Positions 48,986 through 60,299 of a stretch of 64,000 nucleotides of DNA are shown in pieces. The stretch lies in contig OY987245.1 in assembly GCA_963920765.1 (NCBI GenBank), forward strand, positions 4,418,727 through 4,482,726, read 5' to 3'. Numbering within the stretch: position 1 is the first letter of the stretch; every line of letters starts with the position of its first letter. Made by a program: the position numbers and the translations under genes. Source of the stretch: Ulota crispa (taxonomy: Eukaryota; Streptophyta; Bryopsida; Orthotrichales; Orthotrichaceae). Under the pieces are notes generated by a model. It was given only the letters and a program-made list of their open reading frames with translations, was not told the origin of the DNA and searched no databases.

Positions 48986-51900
48986 ATGGCGCTTGCTCTG
49001 TTTGCTTCCGCTGGAACAACGTGGTCCTCGGCTCAATCGGCGACACCGTCTTCCTCCAACTCTAAGCACATGAATTCTCGACCCCGTCCTGTGCATCTGA
49101 AGGCATTTGCGCCAATCTACCAGCCAGCTCCTCTCAAGTCTGGCGATCTGTTCGCTTCGCCTCCACCTCTCAAGTAACGATCTCACATCTCCTTGTCACT
49201 ATTGTTACGTTTCTGAACTGGCGATGGCGAAAGGACGGTTGTCATCGCCATGGCCATTTCCATTGCTGGATGTTTTTTTTGTTACAGCACAAGTATTATG
49301 AGAAGGCTTAGATCTCTGGAAAGAGCCACGTCTCTTTAGAATTTGCAGGATTTTATTTTGTTACAGCACAAGCATTGAGATTGAGAAGGCTTAAGGTAGT
49401 GTGCTCGTAAACCGTCCATCGAAGGGCTGAAACTGAATTTTGGGGAGGTGAAACTTCTTAAAACATTTTTTAGTAAGTTCTTCTGGAAAGACAAGAGGAA
49501 TTGGCATCTAACCCAAGTTTTTTCATATTTTTTGGAGCTCTGTGGAATTAGTTATGAAATTTTGAAGTGGAAAGGCCATAGGCCTCTAAAACCGCCTACC
49601 TCCTCAAATGTACGTCGCATATGAATAACAACATGTACTAGTAGAACTAGTAGAGTACATTGGGGAGGTGAGCGGTTTTAATGCATGGGCGGAATTCGAG
49701 CACACTACCTCAGATCTCTGGAAAGAGCCACGTCTCTTTAGAATTTCAGAATTGATTTCTTGTGCTGTTTACGTGTCTTATTGTTGAAAACTCTGGAGCG
49801 GAAATATTTATTTATTAGTTACCATGTGACAGTTTCTTCACTTATTAAGGGAGGAGGCTCATAAATCGCCCAGGCATTTTGAACCGCCCAAGTAGGGGTG
49901 TCAAGTCAAAGTAACAGTGCACAAAGCTTCTTAAATGGGTCACATTTGCTATGTTCAGAAATCATACTTGTGCATGCACGATTTTAGGAATTTAAGAGAG
50001 TGATGTGAGCTATTGCTCAGTGTGCTTAAGGTAGGAGGCTCAAACTCCGCTCAGGTTCTAATTGCATTCACATTCTAGGAACACGTGACATGTTCCTTTG
50101 GATATCTATTCCTGTCATTGATGAGTTAGGTAGGCTTAGATGGACGGTGTATGGACCCTCCTACCTTATTGGTCATGATTGTGTTGAGTTTTTGTCTTTC
50201 AATAAAACATAGATATATGTCATACAAAAACAAACAAAAAACTTGTCTTCAATCATAATTTTGAGTATTAGAATATGGAATGGGTGCTTGCACACTTTAA
50301 AGGACTTATTTGAGAATCCTCAATAATTTTGTTGTGGTTACTTTTTTGAATGCATGTGCTTCAATTACAAGTTGCCTTTAAATCATGAATGCTACCACCT
50401 ATGATCAAGAATAGCTACCTATGCACCTTTTTGCTTTGAATAAATTGTGGTTAATTCATAATAACTCAGAAAATTTCAATTGAAATGGTTATAGAATTGT
50501 TTCTTCTTTGACTCCATTCCAAAAATATTTCCAAATTGCCTCGATGGCTTGATTTTTTTTCTTACAGATGTTATCTTTCCCTTAGAATGGTCGATTCATG
50601 AGCCTCCTACCTTTAGAACTTCAAAGCACGGCACTGACTAGTGATCATGGTTCTCCAGAGATGCAGATATTGGATCTTACACTGAGCCTCTGACCCTGTC
50701 GAACATTCGAGAGTCGCTGATACGCCAGGAAGACACCATCATCTATGCTTTACTTGAACGGGCACAATTTAGCTTCAATGCTCCGACATACGACCGAAAT
50801 TCCTTCATGATTCCCGGGTTTGAAGGTTCTTTAATTGAGTTCATGCTGAAGGAGACCGAGAGCCTACATGCCAAAGTAAGTGAGGTTTTTTATTTTGTGC
50901 TTGCATTGTTTAGTTCTTGTACATGCATGTGGATTTTCATATTATGAGGCGTAGATCTCATTTCTTCTTCATGTTTGAGCAGGTGCGGAGGTATCAAGCA
51001 CCAGATGAACATCCCTTTTTCCCTGAGGATTTACCTGAGTCTATTTTGCCCAGCCTTCCGCTGTCCAAGGTAAGGTTTCTAAAATAGGGTTTTACTCTAA
51101 ACCGTGTTTTTTCTTGAGAAAATTTCATGGATACCCCTGCTTTTTCAGAAATTGTACAAATACCCTTGGATTATGATTTTTAGGCATTTGATTTGTTATG
51201 CTCAATACTTCCTTCATGTTGAAGAAGGGAATGTAATGAAACAAAAAAGAAGTAACGTGTGCACAAAGGAAGAAGGGAAGTGGCATGCACAACAAAACAA
51301 ACGCCTGAAAATTTTGGTCCAAGGGCATTTGTGCAATTTCTGAAAAAACAGGCGTATCCATGCAAATATTGCAAACTTCAGGGGTATCCATGAAATTTTC
51401 CCTTTTTTCTTTACGTTTGAGAGTTCGTGGTATTTCGTGGTATGGAAAAAGATGTAGCTTGGAAGAGGTGGGTCTCACTGACAAAGCTGCGCATGCAGGT
51501 GCTCCATCCAGCTACAAACAAAATAAATATCAACAATGCTATCTATAGCATGTATCTCGAGGATCTATTGCCGAAGCTCACCGTATCTGAGGATGATGGA
51601 AACTATGGCTCAGCTTCTGTTTGTGATGTGCATTGCCTTCAGGTGTCATGGACTACAATCCTTTCCTTTTTCAGTTTCGATTTCAACTTTGTTAGTAGGA
51701 TTTTAAATCTGCTTTCGTCTGCAAAACAGGTTTATATGTGTGACTTTTATATAGCCTAGCATTATTGAAAAGCTGGTGTAAGCAGATTTTTGATTTTATG
51801 ACACGTTTTTAGGATGGTATTAATATTGCCATTTCTGCAGGCACTCTCGAAACGGATTCACTATGGCAAGTTTGTTGCTGAGGCTAAGTTCACAGAGGAC

Positions 51901-53095
51901 CCTAAGAAATTCGAGCGCCATATTAGAGCCCAGGTGTGAAATTTGCACTGCTGCCTCTCTCGCCTCTTGGCAGAAACTTGTTTAAACCCGCTAGTATCTA
52001 AGCTCAAAGTAGATGTTTTACTATGGAAGTTAGTAGTTGGTTCTTAGTAAGGTTGAAATCACCTTTTACATAATTAAAAAATCGAGTATGGTTTGTTTTG
52101 GCTGTCTTATGCACGTGAACTTAACATTACCCACCAATGTAGTAGGGTTGTCATTTGAACCCATGCAATGAAAGTTAATTTAAATATTAAGAAAGTTCCA
52201 CTTCTCTCTTTACATCACCCCAAGTTCTTTGTTCAACCTCTTGGCCAATTTGTCCTTTGATTTCTTCGTAGTTGGCATGAAATTGTGAATGCTAGTTTTA
52301 CTTGTCATTCTTGACTTGTTTGCTAAATTTTCACCACTTGATACAAGCAAGGTATATTGCCTCTTGTATATTAGTGTGTGAACTCCCAGCCGTAGCTGAA
52401 TATTTTCATAAAACATCCGCTATTTGGACCATTTTGACATTTGAAGGTTGCAATTGTCCAAGTAGCCAAGCCTTCCATATCTCCAGGACTTGAAGTGAAC
52501 TAAGTAGATTCTTCCAGAAAAGTAACCAATTAAAAGGCAGAAGAAATCATGCCCTAATTTTGCATCCATTTGTTGCTCCCAAAAGGAATTTCTTTCGCTT
52601 TCAATTTAAGCTTGGGTACTTCGGGGTTATATGCAAGTTTACCATAGATCTTGCCCATTTTCATTGAGAATTCATTATGTTATGCAACAACAGGATGGGG
52701 ATGCAATTATGGGAGAACTCACCTTCAAAAATGTGGAAGACGACGTGAAGAGAAGAGTTGCAAATAAGGCCAGGGCCTACGGTCAGGAAGTGAACCAACA
52801 CGGGAAAGTGGACAATGCCAGGTACGAAGGATTCCAACTGTGCTTTTTTTTAACAATTAGCTCAAGTGATCAAAACACTGTTAAACCTGCTAAAATTTTC
52901 AAATTTACCGCTGATGTTCACATTTATTGTAGCTATTAAAATCATGTGGTAGAAATTATACTAAATTTAGCCACATTTGTGATCACTGCTAGGTACAAAA
53001 TTGATCCTGACCTTGCGGGAGCTCTTTATGAAGATTGGGTTATGCCTCTGACGAAACAGGTCCAAGTGGCCTATCTCCTTCGACGTCTAGACTAG
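48986..53095 (+). CDS. chorismate mutase, plastid type
   Basis: Seven GT-AG exons: 48986-49173, 50659-50875, 50983-51069, 51499-51642, 51841-51933, 52694-52821, 52993-53095. They total 960 nt, giving 319 residues and TAG at 53093-53095. The enzyme converts chorismate to prephenate, the committed step to Phe and Tyr. Conserved all-alpha eukaryotic chorismate mutase motifs are LTLSNIRESLIRQEDTII, PDEHPFFPEDLPES, LEDLLPKLTVSEDDGNYGSA, ALSKRIHYGKFVAEAKF, YGQEVN and MPLTKQVQVAYLLRRLD. The first 65 or so residues are Ser/Ala/Pro-rich with few acidic residues, fitting a chloroplast transit peptide. Length matches plastid CM1-type rather than the shorter cytosolic form. No frame damage. Intron 1 (49174-50658) and intron 3 carry MITEs. 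Regulation by Trp, Phe and Tyr is known for plastid forms but is not read directly here. Confidence 0.95.
49283..49392 (+). repeat. tandem duplication in chorismate mutase intron 1
   Basis: A unit beginning TTACAGCACAAG and continuing GAGAAGGCTTAGATCTCTGG, then AAAGAGCCACGTCTCTTTAG, starts at about 49283. It starts again at about 49362. The second copy is split by the MITE at 49394-49710 and resumes at 49711. The first copy therefore shows the uninterrupted target. Confidence 0.8.
49394..49710. mobile_element. TA-target MITE, family I relative, 317 bp, in chorismate mutase intron 1
   Basis: Ends are AGGTAGTGTGCTCG and CGAGCACACTACCT, a perfect 14-bp inverted repeat. The left flank is TA; the right flank is CA, a likely mutated TA. 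Interior motifs GGGGAGGTGAAACTTCTT and TTAGTTATGAAATTTTGAAG match family I in reverse orientation. Confidence 0.82.
49848..50613. mobile_element. family I-like MITE, 766 bp, with nested small MITE, intron 1
   Basis: The left end AGGGAGGAGGCTCATAAATCG and the right end GATTCATGAGCCTCCTACCT form inverted repeats between TA dinucleotides. A smaller element of related type occupies 50029-50166. The interior beyond the ends is unlike the 310-bp family I copies. Confidence 0.65.
50029..50166. mobile_element. small TA-flanked MITE, 138 bp, nested
   Basis: Ends are AGGTAGGAGGCTCAAAC and GGACCCTCCTACCT, with TA at 50027-50028 and 50167-50168. It includes TTGATGAGTTAGGTAGGCTTA, shared with the family H hairpin at 33847-34062. 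Confidence 0.72.
51118..51400. mobile_element. foldback MITE, family E, copy 2, in chorismate mutase intron 3
   Basis: The left end GAAAATTTCATGGATACCCC and its complement at the right end are near-perfect inverted repeats. Inner arms TTTCAGAAATTGTACAAATA and a complement also pair. It is collinear with 31332-31710 but lacks the extra GAAGTTTGCC copies at the left. Confidence 0.75.
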
Positions 53096-54304
53096 ATTTC
53101 TTTTATCTTACGATCATTTGATTGGAAAATAAATGTTAAGAGGTTTCACCATACTTTTTTGCATTCAGTTTTAGCTATTTTTGCGCCATTTAATTGGCAA
53201 TGGCTCAAACAAAAAGTACAGTTTCTTTCAACATATGGGCATGTTTCAATTTCTTGAAATGTAGGACTACAAATTTGTAGATGTGGTTTTTTGTTATAGT
53301 TCCCCAGGAGAAATATTTTGATAAACAAAATCTGTTTTCTCTACCTTTTTAACCTTAAAACCTTTTAAACTAAGGTGAAAAACGTTACACCTTTGAACCA
53401 ATATTCATCTTTTAATTAACCTAGCCTCTTTTTTCCTTTATTGCAAGAATATTCAATTATTGTTGACTACTTATGCTTTTTTGCCTCATATGAAGCCTTG
53501 TTCTTCTTACATGATCCCTTGTTTTTTTGGAAGATTTCATGTTCTCCTTTTTCACGTGATCTTATGTTTTTCTTTTGACAAAATCTTACGTTCTTTTGGG
53601 ACGATCTTGTGTTTTTTTGCGTGATCTTACATTCTTCAAGTCTATGTTCATCTTTTCATGTGACTTTGCAATTCAATTCTATGTTCATCTTTTGGTGTGA
53701 TTTTGCATTTTACTTTTGACTTAACTTGGTTGGCATGATCTTGTGTTTTTTTTGGCATAACATCATGTTTAAATAACGTCATGTCATGCCATGTCCATGT
53801 CCCTCAAATATGTCATATCATATTGATACCCATGCCATGTTTATGATATTACCTATATTTGCCATGTCATGTCGAATCTACTTACATAGATCATGTTGTG
53901 TCTATGTCCGCAACCATGTCATCTAAAACCCATATTATGTCTACGTCCATATTTAGATCACATCATGTCAATGCATTAATTTGAATAGAAAAATCATGTT
54001 TGAACTTACTTATCACGTGTGTTTGATCATCATGTTTGTCCATCATGATATAAATTGTCTAATTAGGACAAAAAGATCATGACATAAATCGTCTCATCAC
54101 ATAAATTGTTTCATCTGGCATGATCAAAACATATTATGACACAAATTGTTTGTTGTTCATCTAATTAGGATATAAATTGACTAATTAAGGCATGAATAGT
54201 GTGAGTTTGTTTATCAAGTCTAATAAAGCATAGCTATGTTTGTCTAATCATAATAATTAGGACATATTTACGTCTAATCAAGATATGACATAGTTTTGTA
54301 TGTC
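53096..54304. other. AT-rich DNA with degenerate CATGTC and CTAATTAGGACATA repeats
   Basis: No gene. 53480-53780 repeats GATCTTATGTTTTT-like phrases. 53770-53960 is rich in CATGTCATG. 53990-54300 repeats TCTAATTAGGACATA and GATATAAATTG. These look like decayed low-copy tandem repeats. Confidence 0.5.
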
Positions 54305-54307
54305 TAA

Positions 54308-54447
54308 GGGCCTCCTTCCATGTGGAGCCGGTATCGTTGAAGCTCACCGGTAATCGGTGAGATGGGAGCTCGAGAAAAATTGGGTCTCCCATCTTCACCG
54401 ATTATCGGTGATCTTCACCGATACTGGCTCCACATGGAAGGAGGCCC
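54308..54447. mobile_element. Tourist-like (PIF/Harbinger) MITE, 140 bp
   Basis: Ends are GGGCCTCCTTCCATGTGGAG and its exact complement, with TAA on both sides (54305-54307, 54448-54450). Inner palindromic ATCGGTGA arms make nearly the whole element a hairpin. A TWA target and GGGCC ends fit PIF/Harbinger MITEs. Confidence 0.88.
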
Positions 54448-54450
54448 TAA

Positions 54451-54873
54451 GCAGGACAATTTAAGGAGGACCTTGTTTGATTAGGATATGGCTATCTAAT
54501 AAAAACAAAGCTATGTCTACTTGATCAAGAGCTATGCTTGTCTAATTAAGACATAGATATGTCTTCTTGATTATGACATATATAATGTGCATACATTGTC
54601 CATGGCAAGCATTTTTTGTTGGAATTTACAAAAAGATGCACAAAAACAAAAAATATTATAGATGGGGACACAATTTCAATTTTGTTTTGATAATTCCTAT
54701 ACAATTTTGATTTGGAGATTGATTATTTTATCACATTACATGTTAACTAACTTCCAAAAAAATGTACGGACCTCTCTAAATCAAGCCTAAATAAGAAAAT
54801 TTGAATAAAAGAGTTTTGAAAATGTGCCCCTATCTATAATATTTTTGCGATCCTATATTTGTAAATTCCAATG

Positions 54874-54919
<46 letters not shown>

Positions 54920-55342
54920 TAATATGTTGTGTCAATGATCAACGCAATCCTTTCATGCTCCCATGAATGCCACCATCGCTATTCACAACAATAACCACAA
55001 CAATAGTCACATATAGCCAAAAATCCACAACTCTATACTCAAGCTACATTACACCACAAGCAAAAACTTAAATGCAAACCATATAAACTTTGAACATTTT
55101 TGAATTTTAATCTCAGTTTCTAATCACTTGAAGTAATCATGTACATTAATAAAAACAACGCATAAATTTCAAAGTTTGAATTTACTTAATTTTTAAATTA
55201 AAATAACAAAGCTGTTTAGGGTCAATTTCACAAAACTTTTTGGTCTTTACTCAAAACGACTAATTATTTTATGTAAATGTATTACAATTAGCTTGAGCCA
55301 AGTTTGGATTACTATTACTTTAGGCTTGATAAACAATCTTTT
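54451..55342. other. AT-rich DNA with family F copy and TA microsatellite
   Basis: 54621-54869 is bounded by GGAATTTACAAA and TTTGTAAATTCC and resembles family F at 14672-15338 (TGCCCCTATCTATAATATTTT, CTCTCTAAATCAAGCCTAAA shared). A (TA)n tract lies at about 54880-54918. No gene. Confidence 0.55.
54880..54918. repeat. (TA)n microsatellite
   Basis: Alternating TA for about 39 bases with one G interruption. Confidence 0.9.
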
Positions 55343-55346
55343 TTAA

Positions 55347-56286
55347 CCCCTAAAAGGATCAAGTCCCCTTTTCCCCTTTTTTAGCAACATAGTAATTTTG
55401 GGCAAGTACTTGAGATTGGAGATTTTCATGTTTTAGGCTGAAATTTTAAAAGAATGTGGGAACAAGGTTTATATTTCATATGCCCTAAACTTCATGACAC
55501 TTGGAAGTACGAATAAGAAGATATGGTCTAGTATGTTGTTATGTTGTTTTTTTTACTTGGCAAGCAGTATGGGCAGGTTTTTAAAAATTGCTTTTTTTCA
55601 AAGAAAAAAAAATTCAGAATTGGTTTAGGAGATTTATGTGAATGTGGAAAGCTTTGAATCATTCCAATTTGATTAATGCGATGAAAGTTGTGAGAACTTT
55701 TTGTTTGCTGGTAGTTATGGATTCTCTACTGTAAAATAAACTTTGAAGTCCTTTATTTTACTCAATTTTTATTATTTTGGAAACAAAACAAAACCAAATG
55801 ATATAAATTGTTTATTACAACATTACAATTGTTGGGACTAGCATTTTTTATTTCCATAATTGATTTCTTAACAATTTAGTGTTTTGAATCATACTCTATT
55901 TCTTTTTATTGCCTTTTTCTTTTCCCACATTTTGTGTAATTTCAAATGATTTGAAACTTTCTGACATGTACCCTACTTAGGCAAAATAAGGGATCTACAG
56001 AAACACCACCCACAAGGCCTTTTTTCCTTAGAAATTTCACCTTCTAAAGAATAGCTTCCCAATTGTTCACAAGACATTTTTTAATATTCCAACCTTTCTA
56101 TCTTCCAATCCACGCAATGGGAATTTCTTTTTCTTTTTCCAAATCTTCTAAAATTATCCTACTACAATTATCCTACTACAAGATCCTACAGTTACATATG
56201 CATAAAAATAATTTGGTTTTCAAGTTTTATTCATGCTCTCAGTTTTGGAGAGTTTTCGGTGAAAATGCTCCTTGATCCTGTAGGGG
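55347..56286. mobile_element. TTAA-flanked element, 940 bp
   Basis: The left end is CCCCTAAAAGGATCAAG and the right end CTTGATCCTGTAGGGG, inverted repeats of about 17 bp. TTAA lies at 55343-55346 and 56287-56290. This is among the cleanest copies in the window. The open frame at 56063-56275 has no recognisable domain. Confidence 0.78.
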
Positions 56287-56290
56287 TTAA

Positions 56291-56737
56291 AAACTAAGCG
56301 AATGTATTATACTTCACTATTTGACTAAAGTAAAAAGAACTAGCTTTCACAACAAATGCTCATACTTGCACATTTAGGAATTTTGTATGTAGGATTTGTA
56401 TCTATATTGGCAATTTCATATTATTATTTTTCAAGTCACAAGCAAAACGTTTTACTTTTAGCAAATACCAAGGGATAAATTGGATTTCTTTAGAGTAGAG
56501 AATTTCTTCAAATTCAAAGTTCATGAAGAAGCTGTTGGTTGTGTTTCCATGTGCGTAAAAAATTATAATTTAAACAAATGAAATAGTTGAATGAGTTGGG
56601 AATTTCATGAGGGAAAAAGTCTCACTTTCATGATGCCAATCACGCAAGAAAACACTATCATATTGGCTTTTCTAAGTGAATTGAGGCTTGGAGTTTGGAA
56701 CATAATGTGAAGTTATAAATCCTAATCTTTCCACCTC
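56291..56737. other. AT-rich intergenic DNA
   Basis: Spacer between two TTAA elements; nothing recognised. Confidence 0.4.
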
Positions 56738-56741
56738 TTAA

Positions 56742-57670
56742 CTCTAAAGGACCATGCATTGTCCCCTCAAGAGACAAAATAGGATTTTGGAAATGTACGT
56801 ACTGCTAAATTACTTTGTGTGATTTTCTATAAAAATTTGGAAGATGGGGATTTCAAAGATCTATGTGGACATCTAATTTTTTATTCATTTTGACATTTAT
56901 TGAAGAAGTTATGCAAGAATATATTAAAACTAAAGGAAGAGAGGCATTTTGGGCATGGCCTCTCCTCTGTAAATGGGTATTGATTCCAAAGAGGGTTAGT
57001 CTCTTTGGGCACAAGGTGTGGACACTTGGGCAAAGGGGAGTGGAGAGGAAGGAGCCTATCTTGAGAGACTCCCAACCTTCCATTTTGTTTGCCCCTTGTG
57101 AAATTTGGTACTTTTATTTTTTAAGCACTTTACGTGTTTATTTTTTATTTTTTATTTTTTCCAAATTGTAATGGGCTACAAGCCCTTGCCTTTCACCATT
57201 TAGATTAATGTAATTTAAATTTAATGGATTTTTACATGAATCCTCCAATTTTGCCTAGTGTACATGCAAATTTTTGGACCTTCTAGCATTCAAAGATTTT
57301 TTGAGGTATGTTTTTCACCTCCAATTCATTTGAAAATTCTCCCACACATACCTATCTTGGTCCCCTACATTGACAAAATAACCCTCAACTTTGTTTATAG
57401 CAGTTTTTTTGCTATATAAGAGTGGTCAAAGGCTTCTAAAAATTTTGGGCAGCGAGGAAAAAAAAATCCTTCACTTCAATATTGATATCTCACTCCTCAC
57501 TATCTAAAATGACTTTATTTTGTTCCTACAAGTAACTCCCATAGTCTAGGGCAAGATCATATGATTGGACTTTCAAAAAAAAAACTTTTTTTCCTACCTT
57601 TCTACTCATTCCCCCAAAAGTGGTAGTTTTTAGTGATTTTCACATGATAAAGGGCTTGGTCCTTTAGGGG
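56742..57670. mobile_element. TTAA-type element, subfamily T1, 929 bp
   Basis: TTAA lies at 56738-56741; the right flank is TTGA at 57671-57674, one base from TTAA. Ends are CTCTAAAGGACCATGC and GCTTGGTCCTTTAGGGG. It is the reverse-orientation relative of 24068-25042 and 58309-59370. Open frames at 56853-57171 are not domain-bearing. Confidence 0.7.
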
Positions 57671-57674
57671 TTGA

Positions 57675-58304
57675 CTAATATAGTTTAAGAGATAAATGAA
57701 ATTGAGGATATGTGACAAACGGTGAGTTACCCATAAGGGCAAACTTCCATATGCCTACCAACTCTAGCAAGTTTATTATGGTTGGTAATGTATTTGCCAA
57801 TGTTAGCTATTGGATCAATTGCCCTACACTAAATATTGAGTTTAGGTTACCCACACTAATTTCTTGACATTTTATACTCTCTAAATATTTCTAGCTCTTA
57901 CAATAATTTTCATTAATAATTATTACAATAAACAAATTCTAAAGGGCTTGACAACAACAAACAAATTGATTGGGTTTAAGTTGTAAACCATATGAAATCC
58001 AATTATTTAGAGAGTTACATACACTTGTAATTAACTAAGTAATGAGTCATAAAATAACTTTCCAAGATAAGGCAACCTAATTGTCAAGACAACCTAAATG
58101 CATATTTAGGTGTACATCAAGTACTTATCATTTCAATGTACCTGTATAAAGAACATGTGGCAAACTCAAAGATGAGGGTTATTTTCCAAAATTGAATGAT
58201 TGCCATGATGGACTTGCTATTATTCCTCTATGAGACGCCCTTGCTAGCCTAGTTTGGCAATTTTTAGTTCCAAAACATTGCAGATTTCCTTGCATTGGTC
58301 CCTG
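57675..58304. other. AT-rich intergenic DNA
   Basis: Spacer between two T1 elements. 57790-57860 echoes phrases from the RPS15 pseudogene intron (CACTAATTTCTTGACATTTTA against 32345-32365), suggesting a shared minor repeat. No gene. Confidence 0.35.
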
Positions 58305-58308
58305 TTAA

Positions 58309-59370
58309 CCCCTAAAGGACCAAACCCATTTTTCTGTAAAAGTCGTTGAATACTGCCACTTCTAGGGGCATGAGTAAAAAGGTAGAAATTTTCTATTTAA
58401 AAATCCAACTGTAGGACTTTGTCCTAGACTAGTGAAGGTACTTTTGGAAAAAAAAATTTAGCTCATTTTGGATGAAGAGGAGTGAGATATTGACATCTAA
58501 AATTTAAAAAAAAATTTAAAAAAAAAATCTTTATGTCTAAAACTTTTAAAAGTCTTTGATCACTCTTATTATAAAAAAATTTACTAGAAGAAAAAAATGT
58601 CCTAAACAACTAGTTCACAATGAGTGCAAATTTCCTAAACAACTATACAATGACTCAATTACAATCATTTAGGACATTTGCAATCATTGTGAATCAATGG
58701 TTTTTTGCAAGATTTCTTCTAGTGTTTGCTCCATACAAATTTGAAGTTTAATTGCTCCATGTAGAAGACCAAATGAGGTATGTATGGGAGAGTTTTCAAA
58801 TGAATTGGAGATGTACAACATGCAACATAAATTCTTGATTTGCCAAATGCTCATGAAATTTGCAAACGCATTAGGCAAAATTGGAGGTATTATGTACATT
58901 TCAAAAATCTAGATTACACTAATCCAAATTGTGAATAACAAGGAATCTTAGCCTGCTACAATCCGGAAAGACAAAATTAAAAAATAAATACACAAACCGC
59001 TTAAAAATTTAAAGTACCGAGCTTTACAATGGGCAAATAGAATGGAGGGTTGGGAATCTCCCAAGGCAGGCCCCTTCCACTCCACTCCATTTTGCCCAAG
59101 TGGCCACACCTTGTACCCATGAGGCTAACTTTCTTTGCATTAAACACCACTTACAAATGAGAGGCCTTATTCAAATTGCCCCTCCTTCCTTAGTTTTGAT
59201 AAATTCTTACAAAGCTTTTTTGTTAAATAAAATAAAAAAAGATGTCCACGTAGGTCTTTGAATTCCTTACCTTCAATAAAAATTTCAGAAAATCACGCAA
59301 ATTAGTACAATTATATGCACATGCCCAAAATCTCATTTTTCTCACAAAGGGACAATAGTTCTTTTAGGGG
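58309..59370. mobile_element. TTAA-type element, subfamily T1, 1062 bp, with nested mini-CACTA
   Basis: TTAA lies at 58305-58308; the right flank is CTAA at 59371-59374. Ends are CCCCTAAAGGACCAAACC and GTTCTTTTAGGGG. It is collinear with the other T1 copies except for an extra 58583-58724 segment. Confidence 0.72.
58583..58724. mobile_element. miniature CACTA element, about 142 bp, nested in T1
   Basis: Ends are ACTAGAAGAAA (leading C apparently lost) and TTTCTTCTAGTG, with TTT on both sides (58580-58582, 58725-58727). The two other T1 copies lack this segment at the equivalent place. Inside, CACAATGA and TCATTGTG make a hairpin. Confidence 0.7.
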
Positions 59371-59374
59371 CTAA

Positions 59375-60299
59375 CATTTTACATATTTTTTCTTCCAAAA
59401 TTGACTACGCATGAAACCCGCCCTTGAAGTTCCAAATATCAACTTCTAAACCAATAAGATTTTGATTTGAAAGCAACTTTGAGGGTTTGGTGAAACTTGG
59501 AATAAAGCACAAACCACATTAATGTTAGGAAAGATTTTGTGCATCACAAGCTCAAATCCAATGTTACACATTTTCAACCAATTTTTTCACATGCAGGCAC
59601 TGGATATGGCTTGCATTTGTATCATGATTAAACATTTTCATTTGAAAAAACTTCTCTCTTTTATTTGATGCCATTTTTTTTTTCTTCTAATAACCATACA
59701 TTAAATGCCGATTCTCCCCAAAAGTTGGAGTGTTAGACCACCCCTTACAAATGAGAGGATTGATGTCACAGCATCCTGCTTGAACAACGTCTACAATACC
59801 AGTGGGAGCCAGTCACGGGCAGTGTGCGGGCAGATTTTGAGCTTTTTCGGCTAAAAGCCTACATTTCTCAATTTCATCCAGTTTTTTCAGTAAATGCATC
59901 GATTATTCTCCATATACATACACTATAATTGGAAATTTTTCAAAAACTTAGTTGGTTTTTAGCCAATTTATTTAAATTTCAATCGGTTTTTTGCACATTT
60001 CATTCGGCTGACTTTCTATTGTTTTTTGGCTCTCCCCGTTCATTGGTCACGAGTAAGGGAGATCATGGTAGCATCATTTGTAAAACTAAGCTTACCCAAG
60101 GAAGGGGCAATGCCTGACGACGCTACGCTATTTTGTTGGTGAGGCAAAGATTCTATAGTTGGAAATTGATTCTGAGTTTAAAATCAATGAAAATCTAAAA
60201 ATCTCAAGAGATGAAAGTTTAAAATTCACAATTATGGGGCCTTGTTTACATAGTTGTGAGCAAAATTTAGTAGTTTGACAAAAAAATCTAGACTCACAA
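59375..60299. other. AT-rich intergenic DNA
   Basis: No gene or bounded repeat is recognised between the T1 element and the minisatellite. Confidence 0.4.

Noticed and set aside
48506-49186. 226-codon minus-strand open frame overlapping chorismate mutase exon 1
   Set aside because: It has no recognised domain and lies antisense to a convincing plus-strand first exon and leader.
17696-59374. TTTAGGGG/CCCCTAAA motifs as interstitial telomere repeats
   Set aside because: The motif occurs once per element end, always next to TTAA, not in tandem arrays of TTTAGGG.
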